NCBI GenBank assembly: GCA_902595795.1
Contig: CACJRK010000002.1
Coordinates: forward strand, 33,608 to 97,607
Length of the DNA stretch: 64,000 bases
Reading direction: 5' to 3'
Source of the DNA: an uncultured Pelagibacteraceae bacterium
GTDB lineage: Bacteria; Pseudomonadota; Alphaproteobacteria; Pelagibacterales; Pelagibacteraceae
This document shows positions 7,713 to 16,526 of this stretch, one piece after another. The notes under the pieces were generated by a model, which saw only the letters and a program-made list of their open reading frames with translations, did no database searches and was not told the DNA's origin. Made by a program: the position numbers and the translations under genes. Each line of letters begins with the position of its first letter. The stretch's first letter is position 1.

Positions 7713-8765
7713 ATGAAAAATATTAAAAAAATACCACTTATATTCTCAATATTATCAATTATAACATTCTTTACACCAGCAAACGCTGAAATAAAAGTAG
7801 TAGCTTCTATTAAACCAATTCATTCATTAGCCAGTTATTTGATGGACGGTATTGCTAAGCCTGATCTCATAGTTGATGGATATGCATCTCCGCACGGATT
7901 TGCAATGAAACCTTCTCATGCAAAAATGCTCCAAAATGCAGATCTAATATTTTGGGTAGGTGAAGATTTAGAAAATTTTTTAGAAAAACCACTAAGCTCA
8001 ATTGCAAAAAAAGCAGAAAAAATTGAACTAATGGAAACTAAAGGATTACAGGTATTAAAATTTAGAGAAAGAAATATTTTTGACGAACATGATCATGACG
8101 ATCACGGACATGACGATCATGGTAAAAAAGAAGATGATCATGATGACCATGGACATGATGACCACGGTAAAAAGGAAGATGATCACGACCATGACGATCA
8201 TGGTAAAAAAGAAGATGATCATGATGATCACGGACATGACGATCATGATGGACATGCGCATGGTGAATTTGATCCACACATTTGGTTGGACCCAATTAAT
8301 GCAAAAGCTATTTTAAATGAAATGGCAGAACATTTAATTGAAAATGATCCAAAAAATGAAGCTAAATACAAAAGTAATTTAGCTAAAGCTTTAAAAGAAA
8401 TCGATAAACTTACAATTGATGTAATGACAGATTTAAGCAGCAGTGTTTCTTCAATTGTATTCCATGATGCTTATCAGTATTTTGAAGAAAGATTTAATGT
8501 TAAAGTATTAGGTGCATTTACTGTTAATACAGATGTGATGCCTGGAGCTGAACAACTTGCTGAAATTAGAGAAATTATCGAGCATGACAAAGTTGCATGT
8601 GTATTCTCTGAACCTCAATTTAACCCAGATATTATCAAAGCTGTAGCTAAAGATATGAAGATTAAAACTGGTGTTTTGGATCCATTAGGTGCAACTTTAG
8701 ATCCGGGTAAAGACTTGTATTTCAAATTAATTAGAAATATGTCCAATTCTTTCAAAGGTTGTTAA
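7713..8765 (+). CDS. znuA: Zinc ABC transporter substrate-binding protein ZnuA
   Basis: Periplasmic zinc-binding protein (cluster A-I solute-binding family). It starts with a signal peptide, MKNIKKIPLIFSILSIITFF...ANA. Likely metal ligands are the histidine in YASPHGFAMKPSH near residue 62, the one in EFDPHIWLDP after the loop, VFHDAYQYF near 250, and the acidic site near the C-terminus (VLDPLGATLDPG). Residues 126-183 are a long His/Asp loop built from repeats, typical of ZnuA but large for a streamlined genome. Expressed divergently from znuC and probably repressed by Zur. Confidence 0.96.
   Translation: MKNIKKIPLIFSILSIITFFTPANAEIKVVASIKPIHSLASYLMDGIAKPDLIVDGYASPHGFAMKPSHAKMLQNADLIFWVGEDLENFLEKPLSSIAKKAEKIELMETKGLQVLKFRERNIFDEHDHDDHGHDDHGKKEDDHDDHGHDDHGKKEDDHDHDDHGKKEDDHDDHGHDDHDGHAHGEFDPHIWLDPINAKAILNEMAEHLIENDPKNEAKYKSNLAKALKEIDKLTIDVMTDLSSSVSSIVFHDAYQYFEERFNVKVLGAFTVNTDVMPGAEQLAEIREIIEHDKVACVFSEPQFNPDIIKAVAKDMKIKTGVLDPLGATLDPGKDLYFKLIRNMSNSFKGC
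8088..8261 (+). repeat. In-frame tandem repeats coding the ZnuA His/Asp loop
   Basis: About 174 bp of near-repeats encoding DDHGHDDHGKKEDDH-type units. The marker GGTAAAAA recurs at 8121, 8166 and 8202, spacings of 45 and 36 bp, so the units are 15 and 12 codons. Steps are multiples of three and keep the frame. The repeat probably varies in copy number between strains. The three long overlapping ORFs in the track here are shadows of it. Confidence 0.9.
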
Positions 8766-8766
8766 G

Positions 8767-8789
8767 ATACTATTTATTGATATTAGTAT
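8767..8789 (+). terminator. Weak hairpin after znuA
   Basis: ATACTA pairs with TAGTAT across an 11-nt loop just after the znuA stop. There is only a short interrupted T run behind it, so it may be an mRNA 3'-end stabiliser rather than an efficient terminator. Confidence 0.35.
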
Positions 8790-8836
8790 TTCTTGAATTG
8801 TAATTAGTTATTAAATTTACAAGAAAGGAAAAAATA

Positions 8837-9058
8837 ATGTTCATAAAAAAGTATCTTAAATGGATAAGTACATTTCTCGTTCTAGTTGGTATTCTTTTAA
8901 CAAATCTAAACGTATATCCATTGAATATCTACTTTCACGGATTAGGAGTTGTAGGATGGACTATCGCTGGATTTATCAGCAAAGATAAAGCGATCCTAAC
9001 TAATTTTGGATTGCAAATACCATTATTTGTAATTGGTATATATAAAATAATATTTTAA
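8837..9058 (+). CDS. Small two/three-helix membrane protein (possibly DUF6552-type)
   Basis: 73 residues with a good ribosome binding site (AAGAAAGGAAAAAATAATG) and clear hydrophobic segments at about residues 11-25, 32-48 and 57-72. The layout is a short basic N-terminus (MFIKKYLKW), then TFLVLVGILLTNLNVYP, then YFHGLGVVGWTIAGF. I associate this pattern with the small DUF6552 family from memory, not from a search. No catalytic residues are visible. It lies between znuA and the PiT-like permease and may be separately transcribed. Real coding is supported by the RBS and the conserved-looking topology. Confidence 0.65.
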   Translation: MFIKKYLKWISTFLVLVGILLTNLNVYPLNIYFHGLGVVGWTIAGFISKDKAILTNFGLQIPLFVIGIYKIIF

Positions 9059-9077
9059 TTTTTTTATATAGACTTTG

Positions 9078-9217
9078 AACTAAATTAGTTTAGTTGTAGA
9101 TGAATCTACTCTCTGATTCTTTAATAAATAAATTTATACGTAGAAAAATTCTTTGACCTACATTAAACACTCCTCAAGTCATAAAACGATTGAACCGAAA
9201 ACAATAATATTTAGGAG
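9078..9217 (+). promoter_or_regulatory. Hairpin-rich leader upstream of the PiT-like permease
   Basis: Two directly abutting hairpins: AACTAAA-TTAG-TTTAGTT (9078-9095) and GTAGA-TGAA-TCTAC (9096-9109). A 10-bp palindrome ATAAATTTAT follows near 9127. Further down, CTCCT at 9170-9174 is complementary to the AGGAG ribosome binding site at 9213-9217. The arrangement could form an RNA switch that hides the RBS. No known riboswitch class is recognised, and the transcription start is not established. Confidence 0.4.
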
Positions 9218-9224
9218 ATAAAAA

Positions 9225-10190
9225 ATGGAAATGACTTTAATTTACACGGTTATAGGGTTTGCCCTTGCCGGTTATAGTGTAATCGCTAACGACTCAATCC
9301 AAACACTTGGTACCTTTATTGCTTCAAAAAAGAAGTGGTTTAAATGGTATGTACTTGCTGGATCAGCTTCAGCTGTTATGATTTTAGCACTTGGATGGGG
9401 TTGGTATTCTTATGATGGAGATATTTCTTATGGAAGATTAAATAGAATACCTTATCAAGAAATTCAATGGTATCATGCAGTAGCTCCTGCAATACTATTA
9501 TTATTAACAAGAATTGGAATACCAGTATCAACAACCTTTTTAGTTCTTTCGGCATTTGCTTCAACCGTTGTGCTTGAAAAAATGCTATTGAAAAGTGTGG
9601 TTGGTTATGGATTAGCAGCAATGGTTGCTTACATAGCCTGGATAGCTGTATCTAAATTTATTAATGAAAAATTTGATGAAGTAGATGAAAAATGGATATC
9701 ATTCTGGAGAAATGCTGTTTGGGTTTCGTCAGGTTGGTTATGGTGGGTTTGGTTATCTCACGATGTAGCTAATATAGCTGTATATCTACCTAGACAATTA
9801 GATTTAACATTGCTTTTAATTGTAATGGGTTACTTTACAGCATTATTATTTTATATTTTCTACATTCAAGGTGGACCAATTCAAAAAGTTGTTCTTGAAA
9901 AAACAGGAACAAGATATGCAAGATCAGCTACAATTATTAATGTGATTTATGCTGGTGTTTTATTCTACTTTAAAGAGCTTAATGATTTGCCAATGTCAAC
10001 AACATGGGTGTTCGTTGGGTTATTGTGTGGAAGAGAGCTTGCAATATCTACAATGAATAAGGACTATAAATTTAAGTATGTCTTCCCATTAATTGGTAAA
10101 GACTTTCTTAAAATGATCTTTGGATTAAGTGTTTCAGTAGGTATCGTTTTAGCGATCCACTACATAATTATTCCAAATAATTGGTTTTAA
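9225..10190 (+). CDS. Divergent PiT-family-like inorganic phosphate/anion permease
   Basis: 321-residue integral membrane protein with about eight to ten hydrophobic segments. It shows the internal duplication of the PiT (inorganic phosphate transporter) family. The first half has ANDSIQTLGTFIAS then GIPVSTTFLVLSAFAS; the second half has SHDVANIAVYLPRQL then DLPMSTTWVFVGLLCGRELA. The paired ND/HD and P-V/M-S-T-T motifs are the family hallmark. However, the first ND motif lacks the usual ANA pattern, and the central soluble loop is short (NEKFDEVDEKW). Substrate is inferred, not shown. It has a strong RBS (AGGAG, 7 nt before the ATG), and the strong convergent terminator with manC follows. Confidence 0.65.
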   Translation: MEMTLIYTVIGFALAGYSVIANDSIQTLGTFIASKKKWFKWYVLAGSASAVMILALGWGWYSYDGDISYGRLNRIPYQEIQWYHAVAPAILLLLTRIGIPVSTTFLVLSAFASTVVLEKMLLKSVVGYGLAAMVAYIAWIAVSKFINEKFDEVDEKWISFWRNAVWVSSGWLWWVWLSHDVANIAVYLPRQLDLTLLLIVMGYFTALLFYIFYIQGGPIQKVVLEKTGTRYARSATIINVIYAGVLFYFKELNDLPMSTTWVFVGLLCGRELAISTMNKDYKFKYVFPLIGKDFLKMIFGLSVSVGIVLAIHYIIIPNNWF

Positions 10191-10200
10191 ATAAATCTTT

Positions 10201-10231
10201 ATGGTCGTGTTATATTATTTAACACGGCCAT
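10201..10231. terminator. Strong bidirectional terminator between the PiT-like gene and manC
   Basis: ATGGTCGTGTTA pairs with TAACACGGCCAT (12 bp, one G-T wobble) around a 7-nt loop. The minus-strand stop codon of manC (10215-10217) lies inside the loop, so the last manC codons form one arm. T runs flank the stem on the plus side only weakly. It serves two convergent genes. Confidence 0.8.
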
Positions 10232-11420
10232 ATACATCTTGATATCTAACAATATCACTTTCCTTCAAAATTGAGCCAATTTGAGCTTCGACAATTTTTA
10301 CAGGTTTTTTTCCTGAGTTTTGAACTCTATGGATTGCCTCTAACGGAATGAATATATGTTCACCTGGTTTTTTAATTATAATATCTTTGTTAAGAGTTAT
10401 TTTAGCATTACCTTGGGTGACTAACCAATGTTCCGCTCGGTGATGGTGTTTTTGTAAACTTAAAATACCTTTTGGTTTTACGTATAGTTCTTTTATTAAA
10501 AACTCTTTTCCTTCAAATAAATTAGTGTATCTGCCCCATGGACGGTAATACACGTTTTTTTTCTTAATATATTTGTTTTTATTTTTATCATACATTTTCA
10601 GAATTTCTTTCCAACTACCAAGATCTGACCAAGGTATATCTAGTTTGATAGCGTTAATTTGTTTGGTTTTTTCTAGAATTGCATAATCAAAAGATTTAGC
10701 AGTAGCTTTTATAAATGAAGCTTTATTTAAATAATATGTATTAGCCTTATATTTTGCCTTATTAACTGCATTTAAACAATTTCTGTAAGTTTTAGGCTGA
10801 TATTTTTTAAAGTTATTAATAATGGAATCTTTTCTAAGAAAAAACATTCCTGAATTCCAATAACCTTTTTTCTTTATAATTTGTTTAGCTTTAGCTTCTT
10901 TTGGTTTTTCAATAAATCTAGTTACTTTATTAATATTTCCTTTAATTTTTTTGGTTAAAAAATAACCATATTCGCTAGATGGTGAATTTGGTTTTATTCC
11001 AAATATAAATATATTTTGATCACTTAAGTTCTTTTTGTTTTTATTAATTGCCCTATTAAAAATACTCATCTTTTCAATTAAATGGTCTGCTGTAAAAAAC
11101 ATTAAAGGTTGATTGTCAGGAATATCTTTAATTAAAGCTGTACTTAATATAGCTGGTGCAGTATTTTTTTTTGCTGGTTCAAGAACAATTTTATATTTAC
11201 TTATTTTGAGTTTTTTAAGATGTTGTTTAACTTGTTTAAGATATTTTTTATTTGTACTTATAACTGGAGCATCAAATATTGATGCTTTTGTTCTATCAAG
11301 TGTTTTACCAAGCAAAGTCCAATTACCAAAATCAATGAACTGTTTAGCTTGATGATTTTTAGAATTTGGCCAAAGTCGAGTTCCAGCACCTCCACATAAA
11401 ATAACTGGACGAATTTTCAT
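10215..11420 (-). CDS. manC: Mannose-1-phosphate guanylyltransferase / mannose-6-phosphate isomerase
   Basis: Bifunctional enzyme making GDP-mannose for surface polysaccharide. The N-terminal nucleotidyltransferase has VILCGGAGTRLWP and KQFIDFG near residues 7-30, FFTADHLIEK, and VTRFIEKPKEAKAKQ. The C-terminal cupin (about residues 290-400) has YRPWGRYTNLF, LQKHHHRAEHWLV and the GEHIFIPLEAIHRVQN segment. At 401 residues it is shorter than the usual 450-480, with the linker between the domains trimmed. It is the last gene of valS-ilvD-manC and overlaps the ilvD stop as TAATG. Isomerase activity is inferred from the cupin. Confidence 0.9.
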   Translation of the reverse strand: MKIRPVILCGGAGTRLWPNSKNHQAKQFIDFGNWTLLGKTLDRTKASIFDAPVISTNKKYLKQVKQHLKKLKISKYKIVLEPAKKNTAPAILSTALIKDIPDNQPLMFFTADHLIEKMSIFNRAINKNKKNLSDQNIFIFGIKPNSPSSEYGYFLTKKIKGNINKVTRFIEKPKEAKAKQIIKKKGYWNSGMFFLRKDSIINNFKKYQPKTYRNCLNAVNKAKYKANTYYLNKASFIKATAKSFDYAILEKTKQINAIKLDIPWSDLGSWKEILKMYDKNKNKYIKKKNVYYRPWGRYTNLFEGKEFLIKELYVKPKGILSLQKHHHRAEHWLVTQGNAKITLNKDIIIKKPGEHIFIPLEAIHRVQNSGKKPVKIVEAQIGSILKESDIVRYQDVYGRVK

Positions 11421-13138
11421 TAAATCTCTGAATAATCCTTAACTTCTTTTTTCTTACCTGGATGTGTTGGTGCACCTAAATATGCTGGTCCAACTGTTTG
11501 TGCATATTTCCATAAAGTGCCTGATCCAAAATCTGATTTTCTAGCTTTCCATTTTCTTTTTCTTGCAGCTAATTCTTTTTTAGAAAGCCTTACATTGATA
11601 GTTCCTTTTCTGGCATCGATATCAATAATATCTCCAGTACGTAAAAGGCCTATAGGACCCCCTAGAGCGGCCTCAGGGCCCACGTGACCAACACAAAAGC
11701 CTCTTGTAGCCCCAGAGAACCTGCCATCAGTGATAAGAGCTACTTTCTCCCCTTTTCCCTGTCCATAGATTGCACCTGTTGTCGATAACATTTCTCTCAT
11801 ACCAGGACCACCAACGGGTCCTTCGTATCTAATTATAATTACATCACCATCTTTATACTTTCTGCTTTGAACAGCTTTCATTGCACTTTCTTCATTATCA
11901 AAGCATCTTGCTTTTCCAGTAAATTGTAATTTTTTAAGTCCAGCAACTTTAACAATTGCACCTTCTGGTGCTAAGTTTCCTTTTAACCCAACAACACCAC
12001 CAGTTGGAGATAATGGATTTTTATAAGATCTCATTACTTTTTGTTTTGGATTAAATTTAATACTTTTTAAATTTTCCTTCATAGTTTTTCCAGTAACAGT
12101 CATGCATTCTCCATGAATATATCCACCTTCATATAAAGTTTTTAATAACATTGGAACACCACCTGCTAACCACATATCTTTTGCAACATATTTTCCACCT
12201 GGTTTTAAATCTGCAAGATAAGGTGTTTTTTTAAAAATTTTAGCAACGTCCATTAAATCAAATTTAATTCCTGCTTCGTTTGCAATAGCAGGTAAATGTA
12301 ATCCTGCATTAGTAGATCCACCAGTTGCAGCTACAATCGTTGCAGCATTTTCTAAAGCTTTTCTTGTAACTATATCTCTTGGTTTAATTCCTTTTTTTAA
12401 AAGGTTCATAACCATTTTACCACTCGCTTTCGCGTATTTATCTCTTTCTTCATATGGAGCTGGTGTTCCAGCTGAATAAGGTAAAGCTAATCCAATAGCT
12501 TCAGATACACATGCCATTGTATTTGCTGTAAATTGACCACCACAAGCACCTGCACTTGGACAAGCAACTAATTCTAATTTTCTAAGTTCTGCAGCTGACA
12601 TTTGACCAGATGAATGTTTTCCAACAGCTTCAAATACATCTACTACTGTTACATCTTTACCTTTGTATCTACCTGGAAGAATTGAACCACCATATATAAA
12701 CACACTTGGTACATTTAATCTAACCATTGACATCATCAAACCTGGTAAAGATTTATCACACCCAGCAATCCCTACTAAAGCATCATAACAATGACCTCTA
12801 ACCGTAAGTTCAGCAGAATCAGCAATTACCTCTCTAGAAATCAATGAGGATTTCATTCCTTCGTGACCCATTGCGATACCATCTGTTACAGTGATTGTAC
12901 AAAATTCTCTTGGAGTTCCACCATTAGCTCTAACTCCTTTTTTAACTGATTGAGCTTGTCTCATTAGGGCAATATTACAAGGAGCTGCCTCATTCCATGT
13001 GGAAACGACACCAACAAATGGTTTTGCTACATCTTTCTCAGTTTCTCCCATGGCATAATAAAAAGATCTATGTGGAGCTCTGTCTGCTCCTAATGATGTG
13101 TGTCTGCTTGGAAGTTTCTTTTTATTAAATTTAGACAT
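11420..13138 (-). CDS. ilvD: Dihydroxy-acid dehydratase
   Basis: Fe-S enzyme of branched-chain amino acid and pantothenate synthesis, converting 2,3-dihydroxy-isovalerate or -methylvalerate to the 2-oxo acid. The cluster cysteines are in [11 protein letters not shown] near residue 127 and [17 protein letters not shown] near residue 200. The C-terminal catalytic segment [11 protein letters not shown] is present near 475. The 572-residue length is typical. It is translationally coupled (TAATG) to valS upstream, putting valine synthesis and valine tRNA charging on one message. Confidence 0.96.
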   Translation of the reverse strand: MSKFNKKKLPSRHTSLGADRAPHRSFYYAMGETEKDVAKPFVGVVSTWNEAAPCNIALMRQAQSVKKGVRANGGTPREFCTITVTDGIAMGHEGMKSSLISREVIADSAELTVRGHCYDALVGIAGCDKSLPGLMMSMVRLNVPSVFIYGGSILPGRYKGKDVTVVDVFEAVGKHSSGQMSAAELRKLELVACPSAGACGGQFTANTMACVSEAIGLALPYSAGTPAPYEERDKYAKASGKMVMNLLKKGIKPRDIVTRKALENAATIVAATGGSTNAGLHLPAIANEAGIKFDLMDVAKIFKKTPYLADLKPGGKYVAKDMWLAGGVPMLLKTLYEGGYIHGECMTVTGKTMKENLKSIKFNPKQKVMRSYKNPLSPTGGVVGLKGNLAPEGAIVKVAGLKKLQFTGKARCFDNEESAMKAVQSRKYKDGDVIIIRYEGPVGGPGMREMLSTTGAIYGQGKGEKVALITDGRFSGATRGFCVGHVGPEAALGGPIGLLRTGDIIDIDARKGTINVRLSKKELAARKRKWKARKSDFGSGTLWKYAQTVGPAYLGAPTHPGKKKEVKDYSEI

Positions 13139-15765
13139 TATATACCCTTTATTGTTACTGATATTTTCTCAATATCATTCTTTAAATTATTATAATTATT
13201 TTTTTCTTGTTCAACAATCTCTTTTGGAGCTCGATCTACAAAACTCTTATTATCCAATCTTTGAGATATTTTATTCATCTCTTGCTCTAATCTACTTTGT
13301 TTATTTGTTAAATTTTCTTTTATTAATTTTAAATCAACATCTTTATCAAAATAAATCTTAAACAAATCACCAGAAACAACCATTGTGGCAGCTGGTTTGT
13401 CTAAATCATTATCTAATATGGTGTTTATTCTTCCTAGTTTTTTTAGAATAATTTCATTTGTATTAATGAATTTTTTTTGATTTTTATTAATATTGCTTAT
13501 TGATATATCAATAAATGAACCTGGACTCACATTTAGCTCATTTTTAAACGATCTAATCTCTGAAATAATATTAATAATATTCTCAACCTGCTCAGTGCTA
13601 CTATCCTTATTTATCTCACCAGATAACCAATTTTTTAGCATCAAATAATCATTACCGTCATTATCAAATTTATTTTTAAGCCAAATTTCTTCTGTAACAA
13701 AAGGAATAAAGGGATGTAGCAAAATCAAAATTTGTTTGAATACAAAAGATGATACTTTTTTAACCTCTGCTTTAGCTTTTTCATCTTCTGAAAATAATAT
13801 TGTTTTAGATAGTTCTAAATACCAATCACAATACGAATGCCATGCAAATTGATAGGCATTTTTAGCAGCCTCATCAAATCTATAATCATTAAGGTTTTTT
13901 TCTATCTTGTTTTTAGTTTCAACAAGTTCTGAATGAATCCATTTATTAATATTTACATTTAAACTAGGAACTTTGTCTATATCTTTAAAATCACATTCAT
14001 TAGTGATTAAAAAATTATTTGCATTCCATAATTTGTTTAAAAAATTTCTATAACCTTTTACTCTATCCTCAGAAAGCTTAACATCTGTACCTGGTGATGC
14101 CATTGATAACAAAGTAAATCTAAGAGCATCTGCACTATATTTTTCAATTAAATCTAAAGGATCAATTACATTTCCTTTCGATTTAGACATTTTTTGTCCC
14201 TTCTCGTCTCTAACCAATGCGTGAACATAAATATCTTTAAATGGTTCTTTATTTAAAAACTCTGTACCAAACATAATCATTCTAGCTACCCAAAAAAATA
14301 TAATATCAAAACCTGTAACCAATACTGATGTTGGATAAAATTTATCTACATAATTTTTATCATCAGGCCAACCCAATGTTGCAAAGGGCCATAAGCCAGA
14401 CGAAAACCAAGTATCTAAAACATCCGGATCACGATTTAATTCAACATCTTTACCATAATGGTTTTTAGCTTGTTGCTTTGCATCATCTTCATTTTCTGCA
14501 ACAAAAATTTTTTCATCAGGACCATACCAAGCAGGTATTTGATGGCCCCACCAAAGCTGTCTTGAAATACACCAAGGCTCTATATTGTTCATCCACTGGA
14601 AATAAGTTTTTGACCAATTCTCAGGAAAGAAATTTGTTTTTTTTGAGTTAACAACTTCTTTAGCTTTGACTGATAATTTACCAGCATCAGCAAACCATTG
14701 TTCTGTTAAAAAAGGTTCTATTATTGAATTAGATCTATCTCCATAAGGAACTTTGTTTTTAATATTTTCTTCTTTTACAAAAAATTCTTTTTCTTTAAGT
14801 TCTTTTAAAATTCTTTTTCTAGCTTCAAACCTATCAAGACCTACATAATTTTCTGGAGCGTTTTCATTTATTTTACCGGCTTCAGTGAAAATATTAATTA
14901 TTTCAAGATTATTTCTTTGACCAACATCATAGTCATTGAAATCATGTGCAGGAGTTATTTTTAATGCTCCTGTTCCTTGCTCAGGATCTGCGTAATCATC
15001 TTCAATTATTTTTATTTTTCTTTCAACAATTGGAATAGTAACTGTTTTTCCAACAAAGGATTTAAATCTTTGGTCTTTTGGATTAACTGCTATTGCTGTG
15101 TCACCGAGCATTGTTTCGGGTCTTGTGGTTGCAATTGTTATAAATTCATCTGTTCCATCTATAGGATATCTTATGTAATAAATTTTAGAGTTTACCTCTC
15201 TTTGATCAACTTCAAGATCTGAAATTGCAGTTTTTAAAACGGTATCCCAATTAACTAATTTCTTGTCTTTGTAGATCAAACCTTTGTTATAAAGATCTAC
15301 AAAAACCTTAATTACTGACTTAGATAAGTTCTCATCCATTGTGAAAGCATTTCTTGACCAATCACAAGAACAACCTAGTTTTTTCAATTGATTAATTATT
15401 ATGTCCCCGTATTGATCTTTCCATTCCCAAACTTTTTCAATGAATTTTTCTCTTCCGATTTCGTTTTTATCTATTTTTTCAGAGCTTAGTTTTTTTTCTA
15501 CTAAGGCTTGAGTAGCTATTCCGGCGTGATCTGTACCTGGTTGCCATAAAGTTTCAAAATTATTCATTCTATGATAACGAACTAATAAATCTTGAATAGA
15601 ATTATTAAGAGCATGACCCATATGCAAACTACCTGTTACGTTTGGCGGGGGTATTACAATTGAGAATTTTTTTGAATTTTCTTTAGGTTTAAAAAGTCCA
15701 TTTTTTTCCCAATAAGAATAAATCCTATTTTCAACATCAGAATGTATATATTTATCGCTACTCAT
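13138..15765 (-). CDS. valS: Valyl-tRNA synthetase
   Basis: Class I synthetase with an editing domain. The HIGH motif is in [18 protein letters not shown] near residue 41, the editing-domain segment is [17 protein letters not shown] near residue 210, and [12 protein letters not shown] is near residue 530. The C-terminal coiled-coil arm ([20 protein letters not shown]) is retained. The 875-residue length is normal. First gene of the valS-ilvD-manC operon, divergent from tRNA-Cys. Confidence 0.97.
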   Translation of the reverse strand: MSSDKYIHSDVENRIYSYWEKNGLFKPKENSKKFSIVIPPPNVTGSLHMGHALNNSIQDLLVRYHRMNNFETLWQPGTDHAGIATQALVEKKLSSEKIDKNEIGREKFIEKVWEWKDQYGDIIINQLKKLGCSCDWSRNAFTMDENLSKSVIKVFVDLYNKGLIYKDKKLVNWDTVLKTAISDLEVDQREVNSKIYYIRYPIDGTDEFITIATTRPETMLGDTAIAVNPKDQRFKSFVGKTVTIPIVERKIKIIEDDYADPEQGTGALKITPAHDFNDYDVGQRNNLEIINIFTEAGKINENAPENYVGLDRFEARKRILKELKEKEFFVKEENIKNKVPYGDRSNSIIEPFLTEQWFADAGKLSVKAKEVVNSKKTNFFPENWSKTYFQWMNNIEPWCISRQLWWGHQIPAWYGPDEKIFVAENEDDAKQQAKNHYGKDVELNRDPDVLDTWFSSGLWPFATLGWPDDKNYVDKFYPTSVLVTGFDIIFFWVARMIMFGTEFLNKEPFKDIYVHALVRDEKGQKMSKSKGNVIDPLDLIEKYSADALRFTLLSMASPGTDVKLSEDRVKGYRNFLNKLWNANNFLITNECDFKDIDKVPSLNVNINKWIHSELVETKNKIEKNLNDYRFDEAAKNAYQFAWHSYCDWYLELSKTILFSEDEKAKAEVKKVSSFVFKQILILLHPFIPFVTEEIWLKNKFDNDGNDYLMLKNWLSGEINKDSSTEQVENIINIISEIRSFKNELNVSPGSFIDISISNINKNQKKFINTNEIILKKLGRINTILDNDLDKPAATMVVSGDLFKIYFDKDVDLKLIKENLTNKQSRLEQEMNKISQRLDNKSFVDRAPKEIVEQEKNNYNNLKNDIEKISVTIKGI

Positions 15766-15776
15766 TGATGTTAAAG

Positions 15777-15804
15777 TTTATAATTTAATAATCTAAATTA
15801 ACAA
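15777..15804 (-). promoter_or_regulatory. Candidate promoter of valS-ilvD-manC
   Basis: On the minus strand TTGTTA, a 16-bp spacer, then TATAAA. The -10 box ends only 11 bp before the valS ATG, so the message would have a leader of a few bases and no Shine-Dalgarno. Confidence 0.5.
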
Positions 15805-15828
15805 TCATCAATTTGGTTCGTTATTTAA

Positions 15829-15856
15829 TAGACTAATAGAAAATATTTAATATAAA
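15829..15856 (+). promoter_or_regulatory. Candidate promoter of the tRNA-Cys/tRNA-Asn transcript
   Basis: TAGACT, a 16-bp spacer and TATAAA lie 34 bp before tRNA-Cys. The -35 match is partial. It would start a transcript carrying both tRNAs. Confidence 0.35.
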
Positions 15857-15889
15857 AAGGCATCTGTAGCTATTAGCTAAAAATAAGAT

Positions 15890-15963
15890 GGCAACGTGGC
15901 GGAATGGTTACGCAGAGGATTGCAAATCCTTGTATCCCGGTTCGATTCCGGGCGTTGCCTCCA
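15890..15963 (+). tRNA. tRNA-Cys (GCA)
   Basis: Complete cloverleaf: acceptor GGCAACG pairs with CGTTGCC, the anticodon arm AGGATTGCAAATCCT has anticodon GCA, and the T arm is CCCGG-TTCGATT-CCGGG. The discriminator is T and CCA is encoded. The D arm is GCGGAATGGTTACGC. It is 49 bp ahead of tRNA-Asn on the same strand. Confidence 0.96.
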
Positions 15964-16012
15964 AAAAAATCTTGTTTTAGTTATAAAAAAAAGTATGTTG
16001 GCTTTTTTACAT

Positions 16013-16088
16013 TCCTCGGTAGCTCAGTTGGTAGAGCAGTTGACTGTTAATCAATTGGTCGCAGGTTCGAGTCCTGCCCGAGGAGCCA
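16013..16088 (+). tRNA. tRNA-Asn (GTT)
   Basis: Complete cloverleaf: acceptor TCCTCGG pairs with CCGAGGA, the D arm is GCTCAGTTGGTAGAGC, the anticodon loop CTGTTAA gives GTT, and the T arm is GCAGG-TTCGAGT-CCTGC. The discriminator is G and CCA is encoded. The 66-codon ORF running over both tRNAs in the track is not a gene. Confidence 0.96.
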
Positions 16089-16138
16089 AAAAATAAAATA
16101 CAGAAATTAAAACTTCTCTTAAATACAATTATTGGGTC

Positions 16139-16158
16139 TTAATTAAAAATTTAATTAA
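16139..16158. terminator. AT-only hairpin at the 3' end of the XRE gene
   Basis: TTAATTAAA pairs with TTTAATTAA across a 2-nt gap. It overlaps the XRE stop codon. Stability would be low, but it is the only stem between the convergent tRNA-Asn and XRE genes. Confidence 0.35.
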
Positions 16159-16526
16159 ACTGCTTTTGAAATTCCTGATCCTGAAATTTGTAAAGATTTA
16201 TTAAATTTTAATTTTTGGTCAGCATTAAGCTCTGAATATACTTTAACTAAAAAATTATAGTTAATATTCAAATGACCTTCTTGTGATTTTTCTAAATTTA
16301 CCAAATATTCTGAAAAATCTTCAAAAAAATAATTAATCGGTACTTTTAAATAATTAGCTAGTTGAAGTAGTCTAATTGAACTTACTCCATTAGTACCTTT
16401 TTCGTATTTTTGAATTTGTTGGAATGTCACATTTATTGCTTTTGCTACTTTAGTTTGTGTTAAACCTAAAGCTAACCTTCTTAGCTTAAGCTTGCTGCCT
16501 AAGTGTTTGTTGAAATTATCTTCCAT
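16155..16526 (-). CDS. XRE-family helix-turn-helix transcriptional regulator
   Basis: 123 residues. The HTH lies at about residues 12-66: GSKLKLRRLALGLTQTKVAKAI, then NVTFQQIQKYEKGTNGVSS, then RLLQLANYLKVPINYFFED. The FQQIQKYEKG recognition helix and FFED end resemble the small cro/C1-type regulators common in alphaproteobacteria. The C-terminal 50 residues are unassigned. It stands alone between tRNA-Asn and the aap operon, so its targets cannot be inferred from context. The start at 16526 follows an AGAGGGG Shine-Dalgarno placed in the loop of a hairpin that includes the start codon. Confidence 0.9.
   Translation of the reverse strand: MEDNFNKHLGSKLKLRRLALGLTQTKVAKAINVTFQQIQKYEKGTNGVSSIRLLQLANYLKVPINYFFEDFSEYLVNLEKSQEGHLNINYNFLVKVYSELNADQKLKFNKSLQISGSGISKAV

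Noticed and set aside
8088-8261. Possible CRISPR-like or non-coding tandem array
   Set aside because: Units step by multiples of three, encode the ZnuA metal loop, and have no unique spacers.
8055-8316. Three ORFs on both strands rich in Met/Ile/Val/Asp/His
   Set aside because: They are other frames of the ZnuA His/Asp repeat, which lacks stops in several frames.
9150-9190. TTGACC as the -35 of a promoter for the PiT-like gene
   Set aside because: No -10 hexamer lies at 16-18 bp; the nearest candidate is 20 bp away, so I do not call a promoter.
15896-16096. 66-codon ORF in the track
   Set aside because: It lies exactly over tRNA-Cys and tRNA-Asn; its apparent protein is tRNA sequence read as codons.
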